Shown here: one piece after another, positions 12,901 through 26,600 of the stretch
How positions within the stretch are numbered: position 1 is the first letter of the stretch
How the letters are laid out: every line of letters begins with the position of its first letter
The notes under the pieces: model-generated
The model's database searches: none
Seen by the model: only the letters and a program-made list of their open reading frames with translations
What the model was told of the DNA's origin: nothing
NCBI GenBank assembly: GCA_965153455.1
Contig: OZ234500.1
Coordinates: 6,820,001 to 6,884,000 of the forward strand
DNA: 64,000 nt
Direction of reading: 5' to 3'
DNA from: Sphagnum compactum
Lineage: Eukaryota; Bryophyta; Sphagnopsida; Sphagnales
Made by a program: the position numbers and the translations under genes

Positions 12901-13729
12901 CCACAACAAATGTCCAATGAAGTTGTCACATATGAACATGGTTCAATGGAAGTCAAGGGGAACTCATTATGATAACTACAAAGTTTCGGCAGTTCACAAT
13001 TAGTCATTATGGCCACAATAAATGACAAATGAAGTTGTTGGGTATATCAACATGGTTCAATATAAATCAAGGGGAAGTCATTATGATACCTACATAATTC
13101 TTTTAAGCCACAACAATTCACTATTTCCATAACAAATGTCTAGGCTTTAATGAAGGTGCCACACATCAACATGATTCAATAGAAGTTAAATGAAAGTCCT
13201 GACCGATTTGCAAGTATGCACAAGACTCACTATTGGGCTGAGATCACTAACATGAGATACAATGTCAAGTGTAATGCATGCTTAATTTTTTCATGTTTAA
13301 AAATGATAATTTAATTTGATGTTGAAAATATAACTAGAGTTTTTTTATATAGAATGGTTCATAATAAATCATTGGAAAATGTGAATTAATTTGAAACATA
13401 TTCAATGAATATTTTTTTTAAAAAAACATTCATTAAGCACTATGACGTGTGCTTTTTAACACTAAAAGGAATTATAAATAGATTTCAAAAATTTTAAAAC
13501 TTACATATATTTTGAATTTTTTTACATAAACCTTGACAAAATAGTTTTTAAAAAATTAAAGATTTTTATTTTTAAAATATTTTTATAAATAATATTCTTT
13601 CAAAACCACTCCCTTAAACCATGAATATTGATAATTGATAATTAATGATTAGTAGGCATAGTTAATATCTAATATATATTTAAAATAAGAAATAAATAAA
13701 TAAATAATAATCATTAATTATTAATCTAC

Positions 13730-14170
13730 AATGAGTTTTCATTTTGCGAAGGTTTAAACAAATTTGAATTTTGCCATATTTTATATTTGTCAAAATTTTG
13801 TTTTGTTAACATTTAGCCAAGTTTTAATTTAATTGATGTTTAGTCAACTTTTAGCCAAATGTTGTTTTAGCCAATGTTTAGCTAAGGTTTATTTAACCAA
13901 TATTTAGCCAAGTTGTAGCAAATTATTTGTTTAACCAAGGTTGAATTAAGTTTAATTAAATATTAGTTTAACCAAGGTCTATCCAAGTTTTAGTGTAGCC
14001 AATGTTTAATGATTAGTCAATGTTCAACTAACCTTAGCTAAATTTTAGGTTTAACCAATATTTAACCAATGTTTAGTCAACTTTTAAACAAATTTTAATT
14101 CAACCAATGTTTAGATAAGTTTTAATTTAATCAATGTTTAACTAACCTTTTATTTGGGCAAGGTTTAGCT
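13730..14170. repeat. Degenerate TTTAGCCAA / TTTAACCAA minisatellite
   Basis: About 440 bp are made of variants of the words GTTTAGCCAA, TTTAACCAATG and AAGTTTTAATT, repeated roughly every 15-35 bp without a fixed period. It opens a larger composite that runs to about 16.95 kb. Confidence 0.75.
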
Positions 14171-14803
14171 TAAGTATAAGCATAATGCCTTGTGGCTTAA
14201 CCTAAGTGCAATAAGTTATTTTAATCAATAAATTAGGTTAATTAATAGGTGGAAAATTAAATTAATAAATAATTTAAGGTAGGCTACATACTAATTGGTA
14301 GACATTATTTTAAGTTAATTAGGTAATTATGTATATATATATATGTTAATTAGGTTGGTAAATTAAAACATTACACCAAAATGCATCTTAGTTCCTTTGG
14401 GTTTCATTAGATTTTGAATGAATTTGGACATTTTTATCATGGTGAAATTGGTCAACCCCTTAGTGAACAAGGACCAGTTACTACGAATAATGAATTAGTC
14501 CACTAGTATCTAGTGAAAAAATGTTACTTTTAAATGAAATACAAATTTAATAAGCCATTTCACTTATTGATAAATTAATTAGGTGGCATGGAAATAAATT
14601 AAATTTAAATTATTTAATATTTAATGTAATATTTAATATTATCGATAATTTCATGATTTAATGCCTATGAATTATTGACACGTGTCACTACTTATGTTAA
14701 GTACATAGGCCATGTAATTAACCTAAGTAGGCACATGCTCTAGGGAATTACCTAAGAGAATATTTGGTCAATTTATTACTATTGACCACAAACACACCAT
14801 TTG

Positions 14804-14871
14804 TGAGGTTTGAATCTTTAACCTCTAAGATAAAGGGAAACACCCCTACCATCAAGTCATCACACTTTTTG
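14804..14871 (-). repeat. Antisense tRNA-like module, copy 1
   Basis: Read on the plus strand it resembles the complement of a tRNA: a T-arm-like GGTTTGAATC, then TTTAACCTC, a spacer with TAAAGGG, and a D-arm-like CTACCATCAAGTCATCACA. The arms do not pair well enough for a working tRNA. Related modules occur at 27277, 45606 and, inverted, 56879. Confidence 0.45.
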
Positions 14872-15189
14872 TGATTATGTGTTATATTGCATTTTATTTA
14901 TCAAATACTTCATTTTAAACATTACAAAAACATAAACTTTGAAAATTCATATTTTATTGAGATTTTGTTCAAATGAAATGATTAAAATTTAATTTATAGT
15001 TTTTTCAATAATGTATATAATTACATTTATTTCCTTTTGAAAGTGTAAAATATTTTGAACAAAATATTTTTGAATGTCACTATTCAATAACATTTCCATG
15101 ATCATTTTTTTGAAAAAGAAAATGTTTAATAAATGGATAAGTTTTTTGCCACTATAATAATACTACCTATGTTAGGCTATTTTCATCAT

Positions 15190-15960
15190 TCTAAATTATT
15201 TCACCTTACATGATTTTGGGTATTTATGGTTATTTTTAGTTATTTCTGGTCATTTTTAGTTATTCTAAGTTATTTTTAGTTATTTTATGTTACTTTTGGC
15301 TATTTTAGGTTTTAAGGCTATTTCACATTAAGCTATTTTCAATTATTATAAGTTATTTTTTTTTATTCTAAGCTATTTCATCTTAGGTTATTTTTGGCTA
15401 TATGAGGCTATTGTTGGTTACTTTTGGCTATTGAAAACTATTTCACCTTATGTTATTATTGGCTATTTTATGTTATATTACCATAAGCTATTTGTGGCTA
15501 TTGTTGGTTATTCTATTGGTGGCCATTGGTGACTATTCTATTGGTGGTTATTGGTTACTCTTTTATTAGTGGCTATTATATTGATGGCTATTAATGGCTA
15601 TTGGTAGTTATTTTATTGGTGATTATTAGTGGTTATTCTATTAATGGCTATTAGTAGTTGTTCTATTGGTGGCTATTGGTGGTTATGTGAGGCTAAATTA
15701 CCATAGGTTATTGGTGATTATTAGTGACTATTATGTTAATGGCTATTGGTGGTTATTTTATTAATGACTATTAATGGTTATTCTATTATAAATAATTTTT
15801 GGATATTTTTGGATATATTATCATAGGATATTGGTAGTTATTTTATTGTAGGCTATTTAAAATTATTTTTATATGCTGTTATTGACTATTTTAAGTTATT
15901 TTACTTTAGGTCATTATATTTTATTTTAAATTATTTTAAATTGTTATATTTAGGATAAAT
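15190..15960 (+). repeat. Degenerate GGTTATT / GGCTATT satellite-like tract
   Basis: More than 700 bp consist of variants of TTATTTTAGG, GGCTATTGG and GGTTATTCTATT. The central part carries the longer phrase CTATTGGTGG several times. There is no open frame of interest. It meets a complementary tract at about 15960. Confidence 0.8.
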
Positions 15961-16210
15961 TAACGTATAATGACATAAAGTCGAATGACTTTGAATAACC
16001 TAAAATATAACTTGAAATAACATATATTAACTTAAAATAAATTAACTTTAGGTATAGCTTAAGGTAAAATAACGTATATTAATTTAAGGTATAACAATTT
16101 ATAATAACCTATAATAACTTATATTGGTTTAGGGTATAAGTTAGAATAACTAAGGTAACTTAAAATAATATAAGGTATATCATAAAATAATATAGGGTAT
16201 TTAAAACAAC
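15960..16210 (-). repeat. Complementary AATAACC tract (inverted partner)
   Basis: Here the words switch to TAACCTAAAATA, AATAACTTAAAATAA and GGTATAACTTA, the reverse complement of the preceding tract. A large imperfect inverted repeat therefore has its centre near 15960. Outside it, GTAGGTGGATAGG (16437-16495) faces CCTACCTACC (16797-16925) in the same mirrored way. Confidence 0.7.
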
Positions 16211-16436
16211 AACATAAAAATAAATAAACCTATTTATCACAGTAAAATATAATAGTGAATTATGTCAACTAATAATGAAACATGATGTTTACATAGTGAT
16301 ATTATAGTGAAATAATTTTAATTAGGGTGAAATCACTAAAGTGCAATGAATTTATATCACTTTTAAGGTCCCATAATGATTTAAGCTAGTAAACTACACC
16401 CCACTTTTGTATTAGTGAAAAGATAGGTCAATAGGA

Positions 16437-16930
16437 TAGGTGGATACATAGGTATTTAGATAGATATGTAAGTAAGTAAGGTTTAAGTAAGTAGATTTTT
16501 TTTTAAAGAGGATCTTATTTTAATTTGGGATTAAAAAAATTATTGTGCACATTTACATATATCTTTTGAACATTGAAAATAAAATAAAATGTAAGATAAA
16601 ATCTTTTAGTCATAAATTAGTTTGCAATTAAGTTGCCATTATAAAATTTATGGACCATATTTTTTGTCTTCCATTTCAATATTGAAGGTGCACTTGAAAC
16701 ATTGAAAACACATAAACAACATTAAAAAGAACATTTGGGATAAACTAGTACTAAAAGGCTTGACCTTCAAGGTTAAATTTAAAATTAAATTTAAAAAGCT
16801 ACTTACCTACCTGTTCCTTACGTACTAACGTATTTATTTACTTGTACCTACATATTTACCTATTTATCTACCTATTTACACATGTACCTTTTACCTACCT
16901 ACCTACCCACCTACATACCTACCACCATAA
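16437..16930. repeat. Facing GTAGGT and ACCTAC short-repeat tracts
   Basis: A short run of GGTAGATAG and AAGTAAGTAAG words at 16437-16495 is mirrored by ACCTACCTAC, CTACCTACCTACC and related words at 16797-16925. The unit is like that of the minisatellite inside the CACTA element at 26908, which suggests a common transposon family. Confidence 0.55.
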
Positions 16931-19380
16931 ATTGATTTTTTAATTTAAAAAAAATGCTAGATGGCAAATTTTAATTATGCTAAATGGTAGATTTTGATTA
17001 CACCAAGAGACAATATGTGGGTGAAAGCACATTAAGGTGGAATACTTTTTGGCATATGTGGAATCCATACTAATGTTAAAATAAAAGTTCATTTTAGACT
17101 ATAGTGGAATAAATTATATTGCACAAGTCGTATAACAAGGCTAAACAATTTATTTTGTACTTATACAATTTTTCAATTATAGATAATTTATGAAAACATT
17201 TACATTTAAAAAAATGAAAAGTTCAAGTATTAATTTAAATGAACAAATAATTTTATTAAAAAATCCGTATTTCATTGTATATTTCAATTTATGGTTTTCA
17301 AAATCTTTCAAAATCGTCTTCAAATTGTATCAATGGCATCGTACTATTTTCTATGTAAAAAAAAATCATTCAATTAAGCATTTTAATATATATAATAGTT
17401 TATAATCATATGATATGGACTGTGACATTGGGTTTTTTGCACTTCAAAAGTCCAATATGTTATGGTAACTCAAAATCTATTCACGAAATTCATAGAATGT
17501 GATCATATCACATGTAATATTATTTTTTTGAGTCATTTTCATATGTTATTTTTTTATATTTTGTTCCATGGCCCATGATTGATAATCCAACAAACTATGA
17601 GAAGATTATATACTCTACCTTAGTGTGTTTTCACCTATGTGAGTGGGTTATATTTTAGTTACAAACATGGCGATTAATTGCAAATTACTTACAAATGGTT
17701 AGTGGATGAAATTATATATGTTAACCATATACATCATCCATGAGGAATGTGTTGACATCATGGTAAGTCATCATTTGTAACTAAACATTAGATGCAACTT
17801 CACTTATACAATTAATGAATTTTTAATTGCAAGTGTTGATCACAACTTATCTATAGTCGCAAATTAACATTTTTTTTTAATGACAATTCTTAGAATTTGA
17901 AATTTGAACAATTTCATTTTTGAAAGGCACCTAAATCCTAAGTAGTCACCTACCATAATTTTAGTGTGCAATTTGAAAAACCTAAGAAATAAATGATTAC
18001 ATAACCACCATTGCTTTTTAAGTTGTTCATCCACAATATTATAAGCTCACTGATTTGAAAAATAAAAATAGTAATACATATTTGTACCACTTGTAAATGC
18101 CATTAGATTTAATATGAATAAGTTTTTATAACATGTCTAAAATTAAACTATGTACATAGGACATGCTACTAAATGACACACCTTTTAAAACTATGTAAGA
18201 TATGTTATTATGAAGGTATTTGCAAGTTAGAATGGATCACTTTTGGCATCACAAATCCATTTTTTTTAGCACTTTTATGGATTAGAGTTTGTCCCACGTC
18301 AAATTGTTATTAAATTTTATGAAGAATGACTCATGTATGTGATTGTTATATAATCTAGTGTGATAGAATCTTAAAATTATTTGAAGTTGAATTTTTTACA
18401 CCAAATGGAGGATTTTCCATTGCATACTAATTGTAGTGTTATGGTACATAAAAGATGTGTAAATGGACTCACCATATGTTGAACTTATAATGAATAAAAT
18501 TCATTTTTTCTCCAAAACTCAAAAATATGATTATTAATTTTAAATGGGTGTTTGCAAATCATTTGAATGTCACATAAAAGTTCAATGGACTCTTACATAA
18601 GCCAAAAATTGACGAAAATGATAAAGTCCTTCATTTATTACATTTTTATGAATTATTAATTTTTTTCTCACAAACATTATAGCCTATGAGGTATTACATG
18701 GTTATGTGTCATTTTGTTTTGAAAAAGATGAACATTTTTACAAGTTTATAACTTTACAATTTTTAGCATGTAAAAAATACATTGTGAAACATACTTCTAA
18801 AGACTCAAAAAATTGGTCAAAAATGATACCCATCATGGAGCACAAGTGTAAAGTTAAAAACCTATTGATGTGTAAGATTTTGTAAAAAAAAAAACATGTT
18901 ATACAAACAAATACTTGTGTTTCTAGCATATATTGTGTGGGTTGTATGTTGTAAACATGGGCGACCATTCATTTTCTCACAACTTCTTTAGGATTTGGAC
19001 TCATGCATGTTTTAAAAGACCACCATGACAACATGGCAACCTTCATTATCAAAACATGTTGATTCATTCATTTTTTCCATAGGGATAAAATCCAAAGAAA
19101 CTTCCCAAACTAATTCATGAACTTTCAATGCTTAACAACCAATGACACATTCTTGTAGTGCATTTTTAGCAGACAAGTTTTATATCTAAAAGCGAAGACT
19201 TTTTGAATATGAACTCACAATAGCTATTAGAATGGGATGTTCCGTTGTTAACTTGGTTGTAAAGCAAAAGGGTTTCACCTCACTTAAAGATTGAACTAGA
19301 CTTATGCAACATCTTGTTCAATAAGAGCTTGCCTTGAAAATTTGAAAAACTTAGGAATATTAGAAGTAACAAAAGAATCC
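16931..19380. other. AT-rich intergenic, nothing recognised
   Basis: I find no conserved coding or RNA feature. The sequence is very AT-rich and probably old transposon remains without readable coding sequence. Confidence 0.5.
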
Positions 19381-19996
19381 ATTGCGCAAGAGCAGCAATG
19401 ACTGTGCCCTTTATAGTAGGTTCAAACTCTGGTGTCAAGCACTAGGCAGAAAATTGTACTATCTTTGCAGGTTGTGCTAGTGAGTGTAATAATTTGTTGG
19501 TCATTTTGGGAAATGAAACACCTCGAAGAGCGAGAGTTCCATTTTTTGAAATATATCATGTAATTTTATTTTATCTTTCTCCTGATAGCCAGTGGGTAAC
19601 TCTGCCCATGGAAGAGAGACTATGAATTGGTGTTAGATTGGGGCATAAAATTTTGGCTTGAACTTCATAAATGTGTGAGTGAGATTTGTACTACAATGGA
19701 TGGGCATGTTCCATAACAGTGCATGCATCTAATGAGAAGTTCTAATCCTTGGCTAACCCCTCGGCCGGTCAATGACCCTGCTATGCAAGCTAGGATTGAG
19801 CTCGCCTTTAGATCTGAATGGTTTCATATGGACATCTTTGGGAGTGATAGCGCCACCATCAGGTGGCGCTTCCTCCCGCCTTTGTACTTCTCTAATTTTT
19901 CTAATGACTGAAGGGGCTGTTGCCTCCCTCCCCCGAAAGGGGTTCACCCTAATCCTTGGCTAAGGAGTTCTTGGTGTAGGGTATGCTTAAGGAGTG

Positions 19997-20061
19997 GGGC
20001 ATTCGTGAAATCAGTGCCTCTCTGAGGTGAAGCTGACGGGCACTTATTTCAGGAATGCCCT
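19997..20061. repeat. 65-bp near-perfect palindromic repeat
   Basis: The left arm GGGGCATTCGTGAAATCAG and the right arm CTTATTTCAGGAATGCCC are reverse complements with two differences, around a short core. It resembles a miniature foldback element. A related hairpin with the same TTCCTGAAATAAG words lies at 55938-55985. Confidence 0.65.
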
Positions 20062-21289
20062 GCTGTGAGGCCATTACTCAACAGAAGGCAGGACAACACA
20101 AAGAAATTGAAAAAAAAAACCCTGCTAACAAGCTCTTTTTTTTTCCAAAATTTTGCCAAAATTTGAACTTCAAAAGAAAGGAATAATCCATTGCAAGATT
20201 CTTTTTTTTAGAAAACAAATTGCCCCGAAAATAGTTGTTTTGAATAGCCAAAATATAAAAGGATTTTCTTTTTCTTATACCAGTTGTAGGAAGAGTTTTT
20301 CAATTATTTCTGATCTCTTTTTGGATGCTGGCTGCTAACAGTACAACAGAAAACTGCAGATTAACCATTGTGATTAAATATTAATCACCTAAATTCCACA
20401 ATTTGTTTTTCTAATTGGTCAAATCAGTGAGCTGTTTTCTCAATTTTCTCATGTCACATCAAAAGCGGCGACAATCTGGCTAATCAAAAAGGATTTAGCC
20501 AAATCTGGCTACAAGACAAGTAGAGATGTAGAAAATCTAGGGATCTTATTATATGTTGACGAACCATTAGAATCTATTAGCTAAATATGACGAATTAATT
20601 TACTACCATGACCATGTTGTTGAGGACTTTTTGTTTTTGCAAAATGGCGAATTTTTGCCACAGAAAACAAATTCCCACTTAAGTAGGTGCAGGATCTCCG
20701 GCATTATTTAGCATTAAATGGAAACTCTATTAAATGGGTTCTTTGATTTTTGCAAAAAGGTTGCTTCAAGTGACGTCCTAAGCAGTGCCTAGGTGTAGAT
20801 ATGGCTAATTTGTTTTTTAATTTCCCAAAATCTCAAAAACTCACACGTTTTATATGTTTTCTCCCACTCCTTGAAAAAAAAATCACCAAGTTGTGAAATT
20901 TTTCAACAACAAAAGAAATCATTTTTTCGTCATCATATGCACCTAATAATGGCCCTTGGGCTTTGCAGAAGGGGTGCTTATTTTGGGAACACCCCACTCC
21001 TCAAGGATTACACTACACTAAAACTTCCCTTGGTTTAACACTTCTCATCCAGATGCATGCCGATCCATCAGAGAACTCCAGATGTATCATTCACACATTG
21101 GGTGAAGTTCAAAGCAAGAATTTTCTGCCCCAATCCTACACCAATACAGATCTCTTTCCTACGGGCAGAGTCAACGAAACAGAGTTAGTTGAGTTAGTAT
21201 CAAACGTGTCTAATCACTCACGTGGCATTGGGTATTAAATTACCCAGCGCACGCACTAATAAAGTGTGGTAATAATAACCGCAGTTAGC
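20062..21289. other. Intergenic, decayed
   Basis: No gene is supported. A 91-codon frame at 20963-21238 has no recognisable domain. Confidence 0.45.
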
Positions 21290-23600
21290 AGCAGGAGTGA
21301 GGTAATAAAGGAGATTTGTTCGTGCATAAAAAAGTATATGTGCGCGAAATGTGCGAAGTGACTTCGATAAGACCGATCATGTTTTCTACCTGCGGCAGTT
21401 CAGTTTTATGTCGGATCCCAAAGTAGTAAGTAGATCGTGGGTAAATCTTGGAACTTCCGTGTTGCATCGGTGGGTCCGTGTTTGCAAGTCTAATCATTCG
21501 GTGCGATCGCTTGCTTATGCAGACCTGGTTTCGTATTAGTAGTCTCCCGCCTATTTGCAGTTCCAGTTTTAGTTTTATGGGGTAAGGTTGGGAAAAAGTA
21601 AATAACTAAACTTGGATGTGAGAAATATTTTCTGAGGGTCACATATTGAGCACAGCTGGGGAGATGCACTTAGAGATCATGGGGATTACAGGAATACAGT
21701 CAGGAACGTGTAGGGACTAGTCTTAAGTCCAGAGTTTGATGATCGGAAGCTCCACTATATGTCGGGTGTGTGTGATGGTCCAAAAGAGAAGAACTGCAGG
21801 ACCAGCTGCTGGTGTTGATTGCGAGTGCGGAGGAGAATCACCAGCAGCTATGGATGTCGACAAGCTCGCAGCGAGGATTATATATATTGCAGGAGCTGCA
21901 GCTGATCTGGTTCTAGTTCTTGAATCCTTTGACCTAACATATATGAATGCTCAGATAATTTATACCTTTGTGAAATGCAACAAGAGTTCCTAAACATCAG
22001 GAAGTTTGGATCGAATATATACTTTATTTGGTAGTATGGTACTACGACTATCTCCATATATGCTCTTGCCAATCCTTAATTGCAGTTCCTCTGGCACCCA
22101 TCACCTGTTGTCTCCTCATTTTAGACTACTAGCTAGCTGCTAGGATGATACTTATCACAATATTACTCAGACGTTTTGTCCAATGCAGTTTGGTGTTTAT
22201 CCGTGGAAAGAATGCAGCTTCCAAGTGCAGCTTCAACTGAAACAGCTCATGGGGTTGCCTTTCACCAAGAACAAAAGATTCTCTTTCGCGATGCTACCCA
22301 AATCCATGTAAGCCTCACCTGCATGACAGATCCAATGTTTGCACGCTGTTAAAGCTCTTATATTTTGAACGTTTTGTCCGATTAGGTCGAGAAACTCCAT
22401 TCACTAGTTCCGAACAGAACCTTGGTAAACTGATCATGTGTCCACTTTCGACAAAGTATTTTCTGCGCATGCTTCGGATTTTACATTCACTATGCTCTCC
22501 TCCGTTATACTAAAGCCATGTCTCCAACCGTGCGTCAGTACTGCAGTCTCGTTAATAGCAGCGCCCTGCTTCAACCGTCAACGACGTCGTCCAGCTGCTG
22601 CAGTGGGTCGAAGTCGAACCTTGGGATTCCTTATCCACTTTCAGGGTCGAAACCCAACTGATGAAGATGGCAGGAATAATAATGACTCAGATGCCGATCG
22701 CAGCCGGCCTGATGCATTCATCTTGTCCATACTCCTGCAACTATAAATTTGCTACATTTGATCAGGTCTGAGGGGAGCGATTCTAGCAATTAATTGACCA
22801 TCCTGCAAGCCCTTGGATATTGGAGGCTGGCTTGATCTGAAACCAGTCCTTACTAACAGTTCAATTCAATCACTGACAGCACTAGGCTCACATGCGTAGA
22901 CATAAAACTCCAGCCAATTTTTGGGAGCCAGCTGATATTACAGAGCACAAACTGTGCTCGGTGCGCAGCTAGCTAGTAGGACGGATTTATGTGGAAGGTC
23001 CCCAGATTTTCATCTAGCTAGGGTTTCTAGCAATGATGGACATTGGACTCCTATGAATATTTTTCATGGTATATTGTGAGCCTCGTAGAATGCAGTACAA
23101 CTCCCAAGATTAATGCAGAAGCTGCAGGAGATCTTCACCCTAGTTTTGCAGCTTCTCATGTATACACTAACCAAACACCTAAATACTGCGTCAGATTTTG
23201 TTGACACTGGTGACATGATGGAACTTTTTTTGAGTTCCCTACATTCAAATCCTAATTTTGGTTTATCCCAGCTGAGAATGGTGTACATTGTTGCACTAAT
23301 ATTTCCAGACAACTGATTGCCAGTACGAAAGCTGAATTAACTATCCACGTTGTGAATCAAAAGCTGCAATATTCTTCTTGAACTCTGTAGAATCCTCGAA
23401 TACATCTCATCCTTGTTCAATCATGAGCATAGTTGATAGGTTTTATGTCAAGCTCTGTGAAATATTATATCATAGTAGGTATGAAGCCTTGGAATGCTGA
23501 AGTACATGTGAGGGGATGCATGCTTACATGGAATATAGGACACAGAATAAGCACCAGCTGATTACAGCACCATCTTCCTCTCTACACAACTTTAATAAGA
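21290..23600. other. Gene-like island of higher GC
   Basis: Compared with the flanks, this stretch has mixed composition, few homopolymers, repeated GCTGCAGC words and several well-formed splice-site look-alikes. It looks genic or recently genic. The only coherent model I can draw is at 22212-22771. A frame that opens with EELQDQLLVLIASAEENHQQ (about 21795-21855) also looks coding but has no clear splice partners. Confidence 0.4.
22212..22771 (+). CDS. Putative small helix-loop-helix-like protein, three exons (uncertain)
   Basis: Model: exons 22212-22307, 22386-22424 and 22562-22771, giving 114 residues and TGA. The introns are 78 and 137 bp, with donors GTAAGC and GTAAAC and acceptors TTAG and GCAG; every junction is phase 0. 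The middle reads ATQIHVEKLHSLVPN, then a short loop, then STVNDVVQLLQWVEVE. This has the helix-loop-helix spacing of plant bHLH proteins (compare the LVPN-loop-helix of LHW-type bHLHs), but there is no basic region, so it would be an atypical, non-DNA-binding HLH. The C-terminal 45 residues are not conserved to my eye. Upstream exons may exist. This could be a decayed gene or a chance join; only transcript evidence would settle it. Confidence 0.3.
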
Positions 23601-23640
23601 CTAGTGTGGCCTGTGCCACTGGCTCAAGTGTGAACAGAAT
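23601..23640 (+). repeat. Short dispersed repeat shared with 59132-59168
   Basis: The words CTAGTGTGGCCTGTGCCACT and GGCTCAAGTGTGAAC match CTAGTGTGCCTTGTGTCATT and GGCCCAAGTGTGAAC at 59132-59168 over about 38 bp. The flanks differ, so this is probably one terminus of a repeat family. Confidence 0.5.
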
Positions 23641-26600
23641 CCTGGCGATGGAGCCCAATTTTGGAAACACTACTAAAATAAAATAAAATTCCAATTATAA
23701 AATATACTCAAATTTGAGTATCCTGAGGACCTTAGGTCTAAAATTACCAAATCACCTCCAAGAAATCCCACTTATCAGGGGCTTTCTGATAATACTAAGA
23801 GCTTCCCCCAACTTCACTAAAAAAAATAATTTTGATTTTCTTGAATTTTCTTTGACAAAATTATTCAATATTCAATAACTCTTACGTCATCTATCTATGA
23901 AGGAAGGTAGTTTGTTTTGTTTTGTTTGGTTTGGTTTTGTAATTATGAGATCCACCGAACCAGGATATCCCATCGATGCTTCAAATAGTATTCTTGGTGT
24001 CTTTGGAAAGCTCTCAACAAGGAGGGGTGCATGGGCTTGGTTCCATGATGTTTGGACTTGCGGTGCAAAAGTTTTTGAATATTGAATGATTTCTTCGCTC
24101 AAATTAAATTAAATCATAGCTGAAAATTTCGGAGGAATTGGAATGTGCCTTTGGTGTTGGTAAAAAGATCTTGATAAGTTAGGAAGGTGAATGCAAGCTA
24201 TAGCGGCTCACTTTTTGTGTCCCATTACAATTTTCTACAAAGTATAGTGGATTAACATGCCATAAAACCATTTATATGCACAATTGGGACTTGGTTTAAG
24301 ATTCTCAACTTCAATAAGAAACTATATATATAATTTGTGCACAATAAATGTGCACCCAATATGTAGTATTGGACTTTTGAAATGAAAACATGTGGATTAT
24401 CTTGACCATTTGCACTTCCCATACACATGAAATTTTCAATATCATTTTTTGAAAATATATTTTATAAGGACTTAATATTTAATAGATGAAAGAGAAAAAA
24501 CATAGATTTGAAAATTTCATTACAAAAGCTTTAACTTTTGAATGACCAAATTTGAACCTTATGTTCAAAAGTTTTTATATGGGTCATTTTTTGTTGGATT
24601 GATGATTTTTCTCCTTGCAAAATGTATGTCAAAAAGATGTTTAAGTGAGTATATTTTCATATGAATTTAATTAGTTCATTAACCAACCCATAGTCCCCCA
24701 TTTATGTTAATTTGACACCAACAAATGGACTTTTGGAGACTTTTTATCTGTCATAAATGAGCCACTCAACCTTGCATCTACTCAAGATTTAATGGAATTT
24801 ATTTGGTAAGATTTGGATTCAAAATGTGAGAAACAATGATTTTTAAATGATTTTTGCTACTGAAAATTCAAATAAATTCCAAAAAAACCAGGTTTTGGAA
24901 GGAAAAATTAGTTGAAAATGTGGTAACATTTGAAGGCTTACCATTCAATTCAAGCTTGATTTCCTTTCATATTTGGATGTTCAAAAAACCGATACATACA
25001 TTACAAAATAATGTTCACATGTTGAGTTTCCCTATTTTGTATTTTGATTTTGGAAAGTCACAATATGCATAGTAAGGGTTTGTTTTGGTCTTGTGGGCTC
25101 AAAAATTCATAATTGGGGGTTGATTTTGATGCTGGGAGTTCACGAATATACATATTGGTGGTCAATTTTGGTCTTAAGGTGAAAGCATGGTAAAATATAC
25201 AATTCAATTACCTTGGTAGTCTACTTGTCAAATTAACAAGAAGTAGGACTAATATAAAACCCATCATAAAACTATTATACATTTAATATTTTTTACTTAA
25301 ATGATGAAAAAAATGCTTTTTCACTATTATGAATTAATTAAAAAATTTACGTTGTAAAAATAGGTTTCAAGTAGACTTTTTAAAATGTAAGTAACTTTTG
25401 AAGCCTATTTTTTGCAATGTGACATTTGTTTCAAGTATGTGTCAAATATATTCTACCAAAGATAAAATAAAATTTATTTATTTTCCTTCCTTTAAATATT
25501 TAATGATCTTTATGTTATAACTTCACACAAATCTATTCCATTAAGTTTTTTAATGAAAAAGTACTCTTGAAAACACTATTGGCTAGTCAAATTCAAAAGT
25601 ACTTGTTTCTTACTTTCATTATTCCAAAGTTTTTCAAGTTTTTTATTCAATTTAATACAAACCCAATGGAAACCACCATAGTTTCAAAAATGAAATTTAA
25701 GTAAAAATTGAATCTACTTTCTTGTGTTTTCGTGAAAAACTATCTCTTTTTAAACTTTGATATTTTTTCATCAACTTATTTTTGTATAAAATAACATGCT
25801 TTCACCATTTAGGGGTTTAAACATGCAAATTGAGGGTATGTTTTGATCTAAGGAACTCACAAATGCATAATGTCAGTTTGTTTTGGTATTGGGAGTTCAC
25901 AAAATTTATTATGTGAAGGTTTGTTCAGATCTTGGTGGTTCAAATATGCATAATGTTGGCTTTATTTTGATCTTGGGAATTTGATTGTCGTATTCACCTT
26001 TATTAATGAACATGTCCATTTTGATTAGAGGCTTGTGACTTGAATGACTTGTGTATTTTTTTTGACAAATGAATTAAAATTATAATGACATATTTGACTA
26101 CCTATCAAATTAAACATTTAATCAAGTTGAACAAAACAAAATAAGATGTTTGATAAAAATGACCAATGATGTTTTTAATCAAATTAAACATTTTATGCCA
26201 GTTAATAAGCCAAGTTAACTATTACCTAGGTGAGGTAGACCTAGGTAAGTAGGTTGCTAAGGCCAATCTACCTACCTACTTATCTACCTACTTCCTACAT
26301 AGGCTAAGTAAAATGGTTTTAGTATAGAAATTTAATTTGCCACAAATTTGAAATTTTCAAAAAATCATCTTTCTACCCATTATTTTTAACCAATTCTTTC
26401 ATGATAAATTGCCAATTCCTTGATGTTTTTGCAATAACCAAAATCAATGATTCTTTGATTCTAATTTTTTTCCTCAAAAAATTGGAACAAAAAATTCTCT
26501 AATTTTGAAATTAAAAAACCCAAAATTGTTGGTTATTTTAAAAAATCAAGTAATCACACAACATTAAAAAGAACCTTACCAGGCGCAATTTTTTTAAGGT

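Noticed and set aside
14804-14871. A functional tRNA gene at the tRNA-like modules
   Set aside because: Arms do not pair consistently, no clear anticodon loop, and several related diverged copies sit in repeats, so these are tRNA-like relics at most.
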